64,000 nucleotides of DNA from Rhizobium croatiense (lineage in GTDB: Bacteria > Pseudomonadota > Alphaproteobacteria > Rhizobiales > Rhizobiaceae). The notes below the pieces were generated by a model. The model ran no database searches and was not told the DNA's origin. It saw nothing but the letters and a program-made list of their open reading frames with translations. Shown here piece after piece: positions 1 to 11,446 of this stretch. The stretch spans positions 1-64,000 of the forward strand of contig NZ_JAILYJ010000009.1 of assembly GCF_019793465.1 (NCBI RefSeq), given 5' to 3'. Position 1 is the first letter of the stretch. Each line of letters opens with the position of its first letter. A program made the position numbers and the translations under genes.

Positions 1-106
1 CGTCCAGGCTCTCATCATCATTGGCAACGGCGAAGCTTTCGCCTGACGGCAGCACATGCACATCCAACTGGTCTTTCGAAACATCAATGCCAACGACAAC
101 GTCCAT
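1..106 (-). CDS. IS110-family transposase, N-terminal fragment (cut by window edge)
   Basis: The minus strand from 106 reads 35 codons without a stop before the window ends: MDVVVGIDVSKDQLDVHVLP and onward. The GIDVSK.xLDV block is the start of the RuvC-like DEDD domain of IS110 transposases, and its Asp is the first catalytic acidic residue. The ATG at 106 is preceded by AAGGATGGG, a usable ribosome-binding site. IS110 enzymes recombine DNA without terminal inverted repeats, and members of the family are guided by an element-encoded bridge RNA. Only the first ~35 of an expected 300-400 residues are visible, so intactness cannot be judged. The family call is firm; the subgroup is not. Confidence 0.8.
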   Translation of the reverse strand, partial: MDVVVGIDVSKDQLDVHVLPSGESFAVANDDESLD

Positions 107-340
107 CTGATCCCATCCTTGTCCAAGTGGGCTTCGCCTTCGCGAGCGGCCCAAGCGACTGTTCGGGTTCGATGGAACGACGGAGCCATCCCTTGCTCTG
201 CCACGGGCTTTCAAACCCGAGGGGGTTGCGGGCTCAGCTCCGTCACCGCAAGCGCTAGCTAGGCTGCCGGCGGACGGCGTCAAGTTACAAGGGGGGCTTA
301 CTCGGCACGCCCTATCTGGGAAGGCGATTCACCCGGTCGA
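107..340 (-). ncRNA. Upstream non-coding end of the IS110 element; candidate bridge-RNA segment
   Basis: About 230 bases lie between the transposase start and the stop codon of psuG. In IS110-group elements the bridge RNA is encoded in the non-coding end upstream of the transposase, on the same strand. This stretch has a perfect 8-bp inverted repeat, GACGGAGC at 179-186 and GCTCCGTC at 237-244, enclosing a 50-base region that could form an internal loop, plus a shorter TGGGC/GCCCA stem around 128-149. The outer end of the element cannot be placed because the family lacks terminal repeats. The RNA call is inference from position and fold only. Confidence 0.35.
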
Positions 341-347
341 TCAACCC

Positions 348-1274
348 TTACTCCCCCAGCGCCACGGCAATCTCTGCCGCCAGCCGCGCATTGTTCTCGA
401 CAAGCGCAATATTCGTCTTGAGACTCTGGCCGTCCGTCAGATCGAAGATGGTCGAGAGCAGGTAGGGCGTCACCGCCTTACCGGTCACTTCGTCGCGCTC
501 GGCGCTGTCGAGCGCGCGCTCGATATAGATCTCCATCTCTTCGCGCGGGATCTCATCGGCCTCGGGCACCGGATTGGCGATCAGCATGCCGCCATTGATG
601 CCGAGCTGCTCGCGCACCGTCTGGAAATTGGCGATGGCTGCCGGGCTGTTCAGCGACAGCGGGCTGGGAAGCCCGGAGGAGCGCGACCAGAAGGCGGGGA
701 ATTCTTCGCTCTCATAGGTGACGACGGGCACGCCGCGAGTTTCCAGCACTTCCAGCGTCTTCGGTATGTCGAGAATTGCCTTGGCGCCGGCGCAGACGAC
801 GATGACGCCGGTGCGTGCCAGTTCCTCGAGATCGGCCGAGATATCGAAGCTTTCCTCGGCGCCGCGGTGCACGCCGCCGATGCCGCCTGTAGCGAAAACG
901 CAGATGCCGGCGCGCGCCGCCGCGATCATCGTCGCTGCGACCGTGGTGGCGCCGGTGCGGCGCTCGGCGATCGCAAAGGCGAGATCGGCGCGCGACACCT
1001 TCATTACGTCGCTCGCCTTGGCGAGCTGCTCCAGTTCGCTGGCTTCAAGGCCGATATGCAGCGTGCCGTGAATGACGGCGATCGTTGCCGGCACGGCACC
1101 CTGTTCGCGAATGATCGCCTCGACGCTGCGGGCCATCTCGATATTGCCGGGATAGGGCATGCCGTGGGTGATGATGGTCGATTCCAGCGCCACCAGCGGC
1201 GCGCCGCGCTGCTTGGCGCTGGCGACCTCCTTCGAATAGGCGATCGGCAGAAGAGGGGAGATGGGCTGGGTCAT
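348..1274 (-). CDS. psuG: Pseudouridine-5'-phosphate glycosidase
   Basis: A 308-residue protein of the PsuG/IndA family, which reversibly cleaves pseudouridine 5'-phosphate into uracil and ribose 5-phosphate in the cytoplasm. The family signature LVALESTIITHGMPYPGN is near the N-terminus, followed by the glycine-rich FATGGIGGVHRGAE segment. I start at the ATG at 1274, preceded by AGGACA, rather than an in-frame codon nine residues upstream that lacks a site. It follows the PfkB kinase gene on the same strand after an 88-base gap containing a palindromic repeat. The kinase-glycosidase pair matches the two-step pseudouridine degradation route. Confidence 0.93.
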   Translation of the reverse strand: MTQPISPLLPIAYSKEVASAKQRGAPLVALESTIITHGMPYPGNIEMARSVEAIIREQGAVPATIAVIHGTLHIGLEASELEQLAKASDVMKVSRADLAFAIAERRTGATTVAATMIAAARAGICVFATGGIGGVHRGAEESFDISADLEELARTGVIVVCAGAKAILDIPKTLEVLETRGVPVVTYESEEFPAFWSRSSGLPSPLSLNSPAAIANFQTVREQLGINGGMLIANPVPEADEIPREEMEIYIERALDSAERDEVTGKAVTPYLLSTIFDLTDGQSLKTNIALVENNARLAAEIAVALGE

Positions 1275-1295
1275 GATCTTGTCCTGTCGTCGATA

Positions 1296-1342
1296 GAGCA
1301 TGATGCCGAATGTGTCGGCGGTTTTGCGACGACATCATGCTC
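1296..1342. repeat. Rhizobial intergenic palindrome between psuK and psuG
   Basis: GAGCATGATG at 1296-1305 pairs perfectly with CATCATGCTC at 1333-1342 around a 27-base loop with a GGCGGTTTT core. From memory, palindromes opening GAGCATGATGCCGAA are scattered between genes in Rhizobium genomes; copy number cannot be checked here. In the psuK-psuG transcript it would fold into a hairpin and could influence mRNA processing between the two genes. Confidence 0.55.
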
Positions 1343-1362
1343 GACTATTTCATTTGGCCGCT

Positions 1363-2307
1363 TCAATGCAGAATTCTGATCTGGGGAACAAGGGCAAGCG
1401 CCTCATTCAGCAGATCCGGCGTCAGATTTTCGTTGACGGCATGCGTCGACTGCACAGTCAGCGCTGCTGCCGCGGTGCCGTGGCGGACGGCTTCCTCAAG
1501 CGGCAGGCCGCGCATCAAGGCGGCGAGCGTGCCGGCGGCAAGGGAATCGCCGGCGCCGGTGACATCGGCGAGGGTCTCGGCGATCGGCGGCTGCAGCGTC
1601 ACAGCGCGGCCGTCGTAAAACGCGACCAGCTCGCGCTGGCCGCGGGTGACGACGGCGCTTCGGATGCCGATCTCGTTCAGAAGCGGCGGCCAGCCACCGG
1701 CATCTTCCGGCCGTTCACCGATAAGGGCTGCGGCTTCGGCTTCGTTCAGGAACAGGTAGTTGATATCCGTCATGCAGGATTTCAACCTGACGACCTTGGC
1801 CGGCGAAATGGCGATCGCCGCGACGGGCTTGGCCAGCGACCGTGCCTTGGCGACGATTGCAACGATCGTTTCTTCCGGCAGATTGGCATCGAAAAGGATG
1901 AGATCATGCGCGGCGAAGGCTTCGCGCACCCAGCGGATGGAAAGACGCCGCGGCACGAAGAAGCGGTAGAGATCCATGTCGGCAAGGGCAATCACCAGGT
2001 TGCCGTCCCTCTCGATGATCGCGGTGTAGCTCGGTGTCTTGCGGTCGAGAAAAACGAAGGGCCGGTCGTCGATGCCGGCGAAATCGGCGGCTTCGCCGAC
2101 CATCTCGCCGATGGGATCGCCGCCGCGCGGGGAAATCATCGTCACCTGAAAACCGAGCCTTGCAAGGTTGCGCGCCGCATTGAAGCCGCCGCCGCCCGGC
2201 TCCTCGAACCAGGTGCCGGGATTGCTGGCGCCCGGTGCCGTTTCCCCGGAAATGCGGCCGCGCCGGTCGATATGGGCGCCGCCGAGAACAAGAATCTTTT
2301 TCTTCAT
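1363..2307 (-). CDS. psuK: PfkB-family carbohydrate kinase, probable pseudouridine kinase
   Basis: A 314-residue ribokinase-like kinase. PfkB signature 1 appears as GGGGFNAARNLARLG around residues 38-52, and signature 2 as DVTGAGDSLAAGTL at 248-261, where the Asp of GAGD (254) is the catalytic base. The ATG at 2307 follows AAGGCGG at normal spacing; longer starts upstream run into the recA regulatory region. Next to psuG, the likely substrate is pseudouridine, giving pseudouridine 5'-phosphate for the downstream enzyme. The kinase family is certain; substrate is inferred from the neighbour. The gene is divergent from recA. Confidence 0.85.
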   Translation of the reverse strand: MKKKILVLGGAHIDRRGRISGETAPGASNPGTWFEEPGGGGFNAARNLARLGFQVTMISPRGGDPIGEMVGEAADFAGIDDRPFVFLDRKTPSYTAIIERDGNLVIALADMDLYRFFVPRRLSIRWVREAFAAHDLILFDANLPEETIVAIVAKARSLAKPVAAIAISPAKVVRLKSCMTDINYLFLNEAEAAALIGERPEDAGGWPPLLNEIGIRSAVVTRGQRELVAFYDGRAVTLQPPIAETLADVTGAGDSLAAGTLAALMRGLPLEEAVRHGTAAAALTVQSTHAVNENLTPDLLNEALALVPQIRILH

Positions 2308-2473
2308 TTCAACCGCCTTCCGATGCCCCAAGCGCGAATCGAGACGGTGCCTCCTGGCGCGGCAGCGCCGGCGCATCTGGCCTAAGCCGTTGCTTTGCAT
2401 CGATAAAACAAATATAGAACACGGGCTGTTTTACCTTTTTCTTTCAATCGTTTGATCGCCTATTGCGAGAGTG

Positions 2474-2488
2474 GAACAAATGGGGTAC
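2474..2488. promoter_or_regulatory. LexA (SOS) operator of recA
   Basis: GAAC at 2474-2477 and GTAC at 2485-2488 are separated by exactly seven bases (AAATGGG). GAAC-N7-GTAC is the operator defined by mutational work on the R. etli recA gene. It lies 48 bases before the recA start codon. A TTG-N11-CAA pattern, an earlier description of the same operator, overlaps it. Binding of LexA here would repress recA until DNA damage. Confidence 0.85.
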
Positions 2489-2535
2489 AAACTCGACATT
2501 GCTTGGGCGGCTTCAATAACCTAAAGGTGGATCAG

Positions 2536-3624
<1,089 letters not shown>

Positions 3625-3655
3625 GTCTCGCGCCTGATCTTGTCGGATATCTCCG

Positions 3656-3694
3656 CCGGCCGCATTCCTGATGAGAATGCGGCCGGTTTTGTTT
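3656..3694 (+). terminator. Rho-independent terminator of recA
   Basis: A perfect 12-bp stem, CCGGCCGCATTC at 3656-3667 pairing with GAATGCGGCCGG at 3675-3686, has a 7-base loop and is followed by TTTTGTTT. It lies between recA and alaS. Confidence 0.92.
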
Positions 3695-3777
3695 GTCGGC
3701 TGGACAGTGGCGGAGGCGAACGTTAAAAGCCGATGGATTTGTATTTATCTGCCTCCGGCAGCATTGAAGGGCATAGA

Positions 3778-6432
<2,655 letters not shown>

Positions 6433-6462
6433 TCGTCCAGTCCGAGAACTGTTTGAAATGGG

Positions 6463-6503
6463 AACCGGCTGCGAAATTGTGGATTTCGCAGCCGGTTTGT
6501 TTT
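6463..6503 (+). terminator. Rho-independent terminator of alaS
   Basis: A 15-bp stem, AACCGGCTGCGAAAT at 6463-6477 with ATTTCGCAGCCGGTT at 6483-6497, is followed by TGTTTTC. It also lies just past the 3' end of the convergent exporter gene. Confidence 0.9.
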
Positions 6504-6522
6504 CAATGCGCGGCTGCGGCGG

Positions 6523-7155
6523 TCAGTTTCTCGTCTGCAGCGCGAGACGGCAGGCAAGCCCGGTAAAGACCGTTGCGAGCATATATTGCGGTAGTTTCGG
6601 GAAACGGCACACGGAGCTAAGCCGTGAACGGATCTGGCTTCCGACAAGGATGACGGTTCCATTCACGACGAAGCCGATGACGTTCAGGATGGTGGCTAGC
6701 ACCAGCATTTGCCCGACCATTGAGCCGCTCTCCGTATTCACGAATTGTGGGAAGAGCGCCATGACGAAGAGCGCCATCTTCGGATTGAGCAGGTTGGTGG
6801 CGAGGCCGGCAAAGAAGATGCGCCGACCCGAAAGCCGCTTCAACGTGGAAGCGGGCGCGAAGGCGGTACCTTCCGAGCGAATCGTCTTGTAGGCGAGATA
6901 GAGCAGATAGCAGCAGCCGGTCCAGCGCACGGCCTCATAGGCGACAGGGATAGTCAGGAAGAGCTGCGAGAGCCCGAAAGCGGCAGTAAGGGCGTGGCAA
7001 TAAGTGCCGAGCGCAATACCCGCATAGGTCAAAAATCCGGCGGCGCGTCCCTGGCTAATGCTGCGCGAAGCAATCAGTAGCATGTCGGGACCGGGCGTGG
7101 CAGTCAGGATCAGCGCTGCGGCGGCAAAGAGTATCAATGTTGAAAAGTCCGGCAT
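6523..7155 (-). CDS. LysE/RhtB-family amino-acid exporter
   Basis: A 210-residue inner-membrane protein with the LysE/RhtB pattern: an N-terminal helix followed by TATPGPDMLLIASRSISQGRAAG (the conserved PGP.. region), then further hydrophobic segments to about six helices. Family members export amino acids such as lysine, threonine or homoserine lactone; the substrate cannot be read from the sequence. The ATG at 7155 is preceded by AAGAGGAAG. It is divergent from an AraC-type regulator about 130 bases away, a common regulator/exporter arrangement, so the regulator may control it. Confidence 0.88.
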   Translation of the reverse strand: MPDFSTLILFAAAALILTATPGPDMLLIASRSISQGRAAGFLTYAGIALGTYCHALTAAFGLSQLFLTIPVAYEAVRWTGCCYLLYLAYKTIRSEGTAFAPASTLKRLSGRRIFFAGLATNLLNPKMALFVMALFPQFVNTESGSMVGQMLVLATILNVIGFVVNGTVILVGSQIRSRLSSVCRFPKLPQYMLATVFTGLACRLALQTRN

Positions 7156-7281
7156 CAGTCTTCCTCTTGGGTTCGAGCCGGAATTCCGGTCTATGCGGGA
7201 TTCGCCGCCAGATCAAGTCAGCAGGATTTGTCAAATCGGGATATGGTTCTCTGCAGCCGATCGATTTGCATGAGGTTTGAC

Positions 7282-8133
7282 ATGAATGGCGAAACGGCAT
7301 GGGCACTTCATGAAAGCCGTCTGAGACGTGTTTCTGCCTATATTCACGACCACCTCGACGAGGAGCTGGATATGGAGCGCCTGGCCGAGATCGCCTGCCT
7401 GTCGAGCTATCACTGGCACAGGATCTACCGGGCGATTTATGGCGAGACGCTGGCGGCCACCGTCAAGCGGCTGAGGCTGCATCGCGCTGCGGGCGAGATC
7501 GTCGGCACGGAGCTTGCCGTCAGTGAGATTGCGAAACGATCGGGCTATCCCAATCTCCAATCCTTCAATCGCATTTTCAAGTCGGTCTACGGCATGCCGC
7601 CGGCCCGCTATCGGAAAGAGGGAAGCCACACAGCCTTTAAACCCTCACCTAACGGAAAGACCCAAATCATGTTCGACGTTACCATACGTGAGATCGCACC
7701 GACCGAGCTGATCGGTGTCGGTCATACCGGCTCTTATATGCAGATCGGCAAAGCCTTCGAGACATTGTTCGGCACGCTTTACGCCCGCGGCCTCGCCAGG
7801 CCCGACATGCGGATGATCGGTGTCTATCTCGACGATCCCGATATGGTGCCGGCCGAACAACTCCGCTCGATCGCCTGTGTGACCGGCTCCGCCGACGTTT
7901 CTGCCGAGGCGCCGTTCGAGCGGCGCAGGATCGACGGCGGCGACTATGCGGTGCTGCGTCACAAGGGTCCCTATGCCGACATGCACAAGGCCTATCAGTG
8001 GCTTTATGCGGAATGGCTCCCCAAATCAGGACGGCAGTTGAAGGACAGCGTCATGTTCGAGGAATATCTGAGCAACCCACGCGACGTGCCGCCAACCGAG
8101 CTTCTCACAGAAATCCACATGCCGCTTGCCTGA
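7282..8133 (+). CDS. AraC-family regulator with GyrI-like effector domain
   Basis: A 283-residue regulator. Residues ~15-115 form an AraC/XylS DNA-binding domain with two helix-turn-helix units (RLAEIACLSSYHWHRIYRAI and VSEIAKRSGYPNLQSFNRIF). Residues ~130-283 form a GyrI-like (SbmC/Rob-type) ligand-binding domain (REIAPTELIGVGHTGSYMQI). This DNA-binding-first order is that of the Rob/SoxS-like drug-sensing regulators. The start at 7282 has AGG eight bases upstream; ATGs 12 and 54 bases earlier are alternatives. The divergent LysE-type exporter is a plausible target. Confidence 0.88.
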   Translation: MNGETAWALHESRLRRVSAYIHDHLDEELDMERLAEIACLSSYHWHRIYRAIYGETLAATVKRLRLHRAAGEIVGTELAVSEIAKRSGYPNLQSFNRIFKSVYGMPPARYRKEGSHTAFKPSPNGKTQIMFDVTIREIAPTELIGVGHTGSYMQIGKAFETLFGTLYARGLARPDMRMIGVYLDDPDMVPAEQLRSIACVTGSADVSAEAPFERRRIDGGDYAVLRHKGPYADMHKAYQWLYAEWLPKSGRQLKDSVMFEEYLSNPRDVPPTELLTEIHMPLA

Positions 8134-8141
8134 CCTCATGA

Positions 8142-8169
8142 GAGGACGCGGCCGAGTTGCCGCGTCCTC
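8142..8169. terminator. Hairpin between convergent genes
   Basis: A perfect 10-bp stem, GAGGACGCGG at 8142-8151 and CCGCGTCCTC at 8160-8169, with an 8-base loop. It lies nine bases past the AraC-type gene and 16 bases past the convergent glutathione transferase. There is no T tract on either side, so termination is inferred from position and fold. Confidence 0.45.
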
Positions 8170-8185
8170 GATCGTGCCTGAACGC

Positions 8186-8812
8186 TCAGGCCGCCTGCAT
8201 CGTCTTGCCGGCCTCGTCGTCCAGTGCATTGGCGCGCTTATAGGCTTCGCGCTGGCTGATGCGGCCGAAATAGTCGACGAAGGCCTGGCGGTTCTCGATG
8301 CTGCCGAAGCCGAGGCCCCAGCCGATATGCGCGCCGACGTAGACGTCGGCGGCGGTGAAGCGCTCGCCGGTGACATAGGTCGAGCCGGAAACGGCCATTT
8401 CAAGCGTGTTCATGACGTCGCCGAAACCGCCGCAGCCCGCCATGCGCAGGCGCTCCGTCGGAATTTCGAAACCGAGAGCCTTCATCGTCACCGCCGATTC
8501 CAGCGGACCGGCGGCGAAGAACATCCAGCGGTAATAGGGGGCACGCTCCTCCGGTCTTGGGGCCAGCCCCTTTTCCGGGAAGGTCTCGGCGAGGTAGGCG
8601 CAGATTGCCGCGCATTCGGTGACCACGGTGTTGCCGTGACGGATTGCCGGCACCTTGCCCATCGGATTGAGCGAAAGATATTCGGGCGCCTTCATGGTTT
8701 CGCCGAAGGTCAGGAGTTCGGTGCGATAGGGCTGACCGATTTCCTCCAGCATCCAGCGCGCGATGCGCCCGCGTGACATTGGGTTCGTATAGAATACCAA
8801 TTCTTCGGCCAT
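8186..8812 (-). CDS. Glutathione S-transferase family protein
   Basis: A 208-residue two-domain protein. Residues 1-80 are a thioredoxin-fold domain (LVFYTNPMSRGRIARWMLEE; NPMGKVPAI with the cis-Pro; TECAAICAYLAETFP with the glutathione gamma-glutamyl contact region). The rest is the all-helical C-terminal domain. Ser13 in the N-terminal loop (NPMSRG) is the likely catalytic or thiol-stabilising residue. These enzymes conjugate or reduce electrophiles using glutathione in the cytoplasm. The ATG at 8812 follows a strong GGAGGAGG. The substrate is unknown. Confidence 0.93.
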   Translation of the reverse strand: MAEELVFYTNPMSRGRIARWMLEEIGQPYRTELLTFGETMKAPEYLSLNPMGKVPAIRHGNTVVTECAAICAYLAETFPEKGLAPRPEERAPYYRWMFFAAGPLESAVTMKALGFEIPTERLRMAGCGGFGDVMNTLEMAVSGSTYVTGERFTAADVYVGAHIGWGLGFGSIENRQAFVDYFGRISQREAYKRANALDDEAGKTMQAA

Positions 8813-8898
8813 GACATCCTCCTCCTGTTGCCGTTCTGTCAGGCATTGCCGTCGCCCGGAATCAATAGCGCGGCGAGGTCTTTGTGCAAGTCCGATCG

Positions 8899-9345
8899 TC
8901 AGAGAGCTTTGCGATACTGGATGAAGCCTGAGCGTTCGGCGATCCGGTCGTACAGCCGCCGAGCCGTGGCATTCGTTTCGTGCGTCATCCAGTAAAGCCT
9001 GCCCGCACCGTTTGCGCGCGCAAGATCGGCGACCGCATCGATCAGTGCGGCACCGGTGCCGAGGCCGCGCTGGCTGGTTTCGACATAGAGATCCTGCAGA
9101 TAGCAGGTCCATTGCGGCAGCCAGCAGGAGCGGTGAAAAATCGCATGCACGATGCCGACGAGGCGGCCGTCTTCATCAAAGGCGCCGAGCGCGTGCATCG
9201 GTTCGTCAGAATCGTGGAAGCGATTCCAGGTGATATCCGTGGTTTCGGCAGGGATGACCACCTCGTAGAAGCGCTGATACGCCTCCCATAGGGGCTCCCA
9301 AGCGGTGCGGTCAGAAGGTTCGAGCGGGCGCACGGTCGCCGTCAT
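8899..9345 (-). CDS. GNAT-family N-acetyltransferase
   Basis: A 148-residue GNAT protein. The acetyl-CoA-binding motif A is visible as QDLYVETSQRGLGTGAALID (V-x-x-x-x-R-G-x-G-x-G/A type), preceded by the beta strands LVGIVHAIFH. The C-terminal WMTHETNATARRLYDRIAERSGF is the usual 'N..A..LY...GF' substrate-side motif. The ATG at 9345 has GGGAG eight bases upstream; a TTG five codons earlier has no site. The acceptor is unknown. Confidence 0.9.
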   Translation of the reverse strand: MTATVRPLEPSDRTAWEPLWEAYQRFYEVVIPAETTDITWNRFHDSDEPMHALGAFDEDGRLVGIVHAIFHRSCWLPQWTCYLQDLYVETSQRGLGTGAALIDAVADLARANGAGRLYWMTHETNATARRLYDRIAERSGFIQYRKAL

Positions 9346-9364
9346 CTGCGGTTCTCCCAAAATG

Positions 9365-9391
9365 AAAACGGCGGGGAAATCCCCGCCGTTT
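9365..9391 (-). terminator. Rho-independent terminator of icd
   Basis: AAACGGCGGGG at 9366-9376 pairs with CCCCGCCGTTT at 9381-9391. Read on the minus strand, the direction of icd transcription, the hairpin is followed by TTCATTTT. Confidence 0.88.
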
Positions 9392-9415
9392 CAATGCTAT
9401 CCCGAAAGGGCTGGC

Positions 9416-10627
9416 TTACGCCATCGCCTTCTGCAGGTTCTGGTCGATCTTGTCGAGGAAGGCGGTGGTCGAGAGCCACGGCTGGTCGGGGCCGATCAGC
9501 AGCGCCAGGTCCTTGGTCATGAAGCCGGATTCGACGGTGTCGACGCAGACCTTTTCCAGCGTCGACGCGAACTTGGCGAGTTCGGCATTGTCGTCGAGCT
9601 TGGCGCGGTGAGCGAGGCCGCGGGTCCAGGCGAAGATCGAGGCAATCGAGTTCGTCGAGGTTTCCTGACCCTTCTGGTGCTGGCGGTAGTGGCGGGTGAC
9701 GGTGCCGTGGGCGGCTTCGGCTTCGACCGTCTTACCATCAGGCGTCAGCAGAACCGAGGTCATCAGGCCGAGCGAGCCGAAGCCCTGGGCAACGGTGTCG
9801 GACTGGACGTCGCCGTCATAGTTCTTGCAGGCCCAGACGTAGCCGCCCGACCACTTGAGCGCCGAGGCGACCATGTCGTCGATCAGACGGTGTTCGTAGG
9901 TGATGCCGGCTTCCTTGAACTGATCCTTGAATTCGGTCTCGTAGACTTCCTCGAAGATGTCCTTGAAGGCGCCGTCATAGGCCTTGAGGATGGTGTTCTT
10001 GGTGGACAGATAAACCGGCCACTTGCGCATCAGGCCGTACATCATCGAGGCGCGGGCGAATTCGCGGATCGATTCGTCGAGGTTGTACATGGCCATGGCA
10101 ACGCCGGCGCCCGGCGCGTTGAAGACTTCCTTCTCGATCACGGTGCCGTCTTCGCCGACGAACTTGATGGTCAGCTTGCCCTTACCGGGGAATTTGAAAT
10201 CGGTGGCGCGGTACTGGTCACCGAAGGCGTGGCGGCCGACGACGATCGGTTGGGTCCAGCCGGGAACCAGGCGCGGAACGTTGCGGCAAATGATCGGCTC
10301 GCGGAAGATGACGCCGCCGAGGATGTTGCGGATCGTGCCGTTCGGGCTCTTCCACATTTCCTTGAGGTTGAATTCCTTGACGCGGGCTTCATCCGGCGTG
10401 ATCGTCGCGCACTTGATGCCGACGCCGTACTTCTTGATGGCGTTGGCGGCGTCGACGGTGACCTGGTCGTTGGTGGCGTCGCGGTTCTCGACCGAGAGGT
10501 CGTAATAGTCGATGTCGAGGTCGAGATACGGATGGATCAGCTTATCCTTGATGAGCTGCCAGATGATGCGCGTCATTTCATCGCCGTCGAGATCGGCGAC
10601 GGGATTGGCGACCTTGATCTTGTTCAT
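9416..10627 (-). CDS. icd: Isocitrate dehydrogenase (NADP+)
   Basis: A 403-residue enzyme of the eukaryote-like, homodimeric NADP-IDH group: [20 protein letters not shown] at the start, then [25 protein letters not shown] and FREPI substrate-binding segments and the YDGDVQSD metal-binding region. It oxidatively decarboxylates isocitrate to 2-oxoglutarate in the TCA cycle, producing NADPH. It is monocistronic, with a terminator after the stop. Confidence 0.97.
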   Translation of the reverse strand: MNKIKVANPVADLDGDEMTRIIWQLIKDKLIHPYLDLDIDYYDLSVENRDATNDQVTVDAANAIKKYGVGIKCATITPDEARVKEFNLKEMWKSPNGTIRNILGGVIFREPIICRNVPRLVPGWTQPIVVGRHAFGDQYRATDFKFPGKGKLTIKFVGEDGTVIEKEVFNAPGAGVAMAMYNLDESIREFARASMMYGLMRKWPVYLSTKNTILKAYDGAFKDIFEEVYETEFKDQFKEAGITYEHRLIDDMVASALKWSGGYVWACKNYDGDVQSDTVAQGFGSLGLMTSVLLTPDGKTVEAEAAHGTVTRHYRQHQKGQETSTNSIASIFAWTRGLAHRAKLDDNAELAKFASTLEKVCVDTVESGFMTKDLALLIGPDQPWLSTTAFLDKIDQNLQKAMA

Positions 10628-10815
10628 GTATCTGCCTCGTTCGAGCTTGAAGGGGACAAGCGTCCCGGGTGGGTGACGTGATGAGGAGCGCTATAGCATT
10701 GTGAACCGGGAACGCAAAGCTGCATCGGCTTTCGCAATGCGTTTTTGCCGCCATTGCCAAGCGCTGAAATCTGGCTAGTGTCCGCCTTGATTTGCCCGCC
10801 CCGGAACATTCGACC

Positions 10816-11343
10816 ATGAAGACAATCGCCGTTGTTATCGCAAGCCTTATCGCCTTTTCGGGCGCTGCCCATGCGGCCGATGCCACCGCTCCCGTGCAGG
10901 AGATCATGGATGCGACCAAGAGAAACTGGGCCGACAACAACAGCGACTGGACCGACATTTTCGATGCGAGCCGGCTCGACCATCTCTACAGCAAGGACTT
11001 CGTTGCCAGATACCAGGCGGCCGCGCAATTTCCCGCCGTCGACGACGACGGCATATCGCCCTTCGATTACGACGTCATCGTCAACGGCCAGGATGCATGT
11101 CCGCTGGAGGATCTGACGATGGCGGCGGCGCCCCCGGTCAACGGGACGACCGAGGTCACGGTGCGCTTCAGGAAATCCGCCTGTTCGGACGCGCCCGATG
11201 CCAAGGACTATACGACCGTTCGCTTCGAGGTGGTCGATGAGGCCGGCCAGCCGGTGATCGACGATATCGTCACCGAGAATATCGAAACGCAGGGCCACAA
11301 TTCCCTGAAGGCGACGATGGCGCTGATTGCCAAGGGCCAATAG
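10816..11343 (+). CDS. Small exported protein of unknown function
   Basis: A 175-residue protein with a clear Sec signal peptide (MKTIAVVIASLIAFSGAAHA, cleavage expected after AHA at residue 20). The mature part is acidic and soluble-looking, with a FDASRLDHLYSKDFVARYQ segment reminiscent of DUF3828-type periplasmic proteins, and two cysteines (residues ~97 and ~125) that could form a disulfide. I could not assign a function. It is divergent from icd, and the ATG at 10816 gives the signal peptide directly. Confidence 0.8.
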   Translation: MKTIAVVIASLIAFSGAAHAADATAPVQEIMDATKRNWADNNSDWTDIFDASRLDHLYSKDFVARYQAAAQFPAVDDDGISPFDYDVIVNGQDACPLEDLTMAAAPPVNGTTEVTVRFRKSACSDAPDAKDYTTVRFEVVDEAGQPVIDDIVTENIETQGHNSLKATMALIAKGQ

Positions 11344-11446
11344 GCGCGCGACATTCAAGAGCGTCGAGACTCGATCTCGGGCAGTTTGCTTTCGCCAGGC
11401 ATGGCATTATCTGTCGATCCTTCCGCGGCACGAGGGGGTCCTGCAT

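Noticed and set aside
56..262. 68-codon plus-strand frame at the left edge
   Set aside because: It overlaps the IS110 transposase start and its non-coding end on the other strand and shows no protein similarity I recognise.
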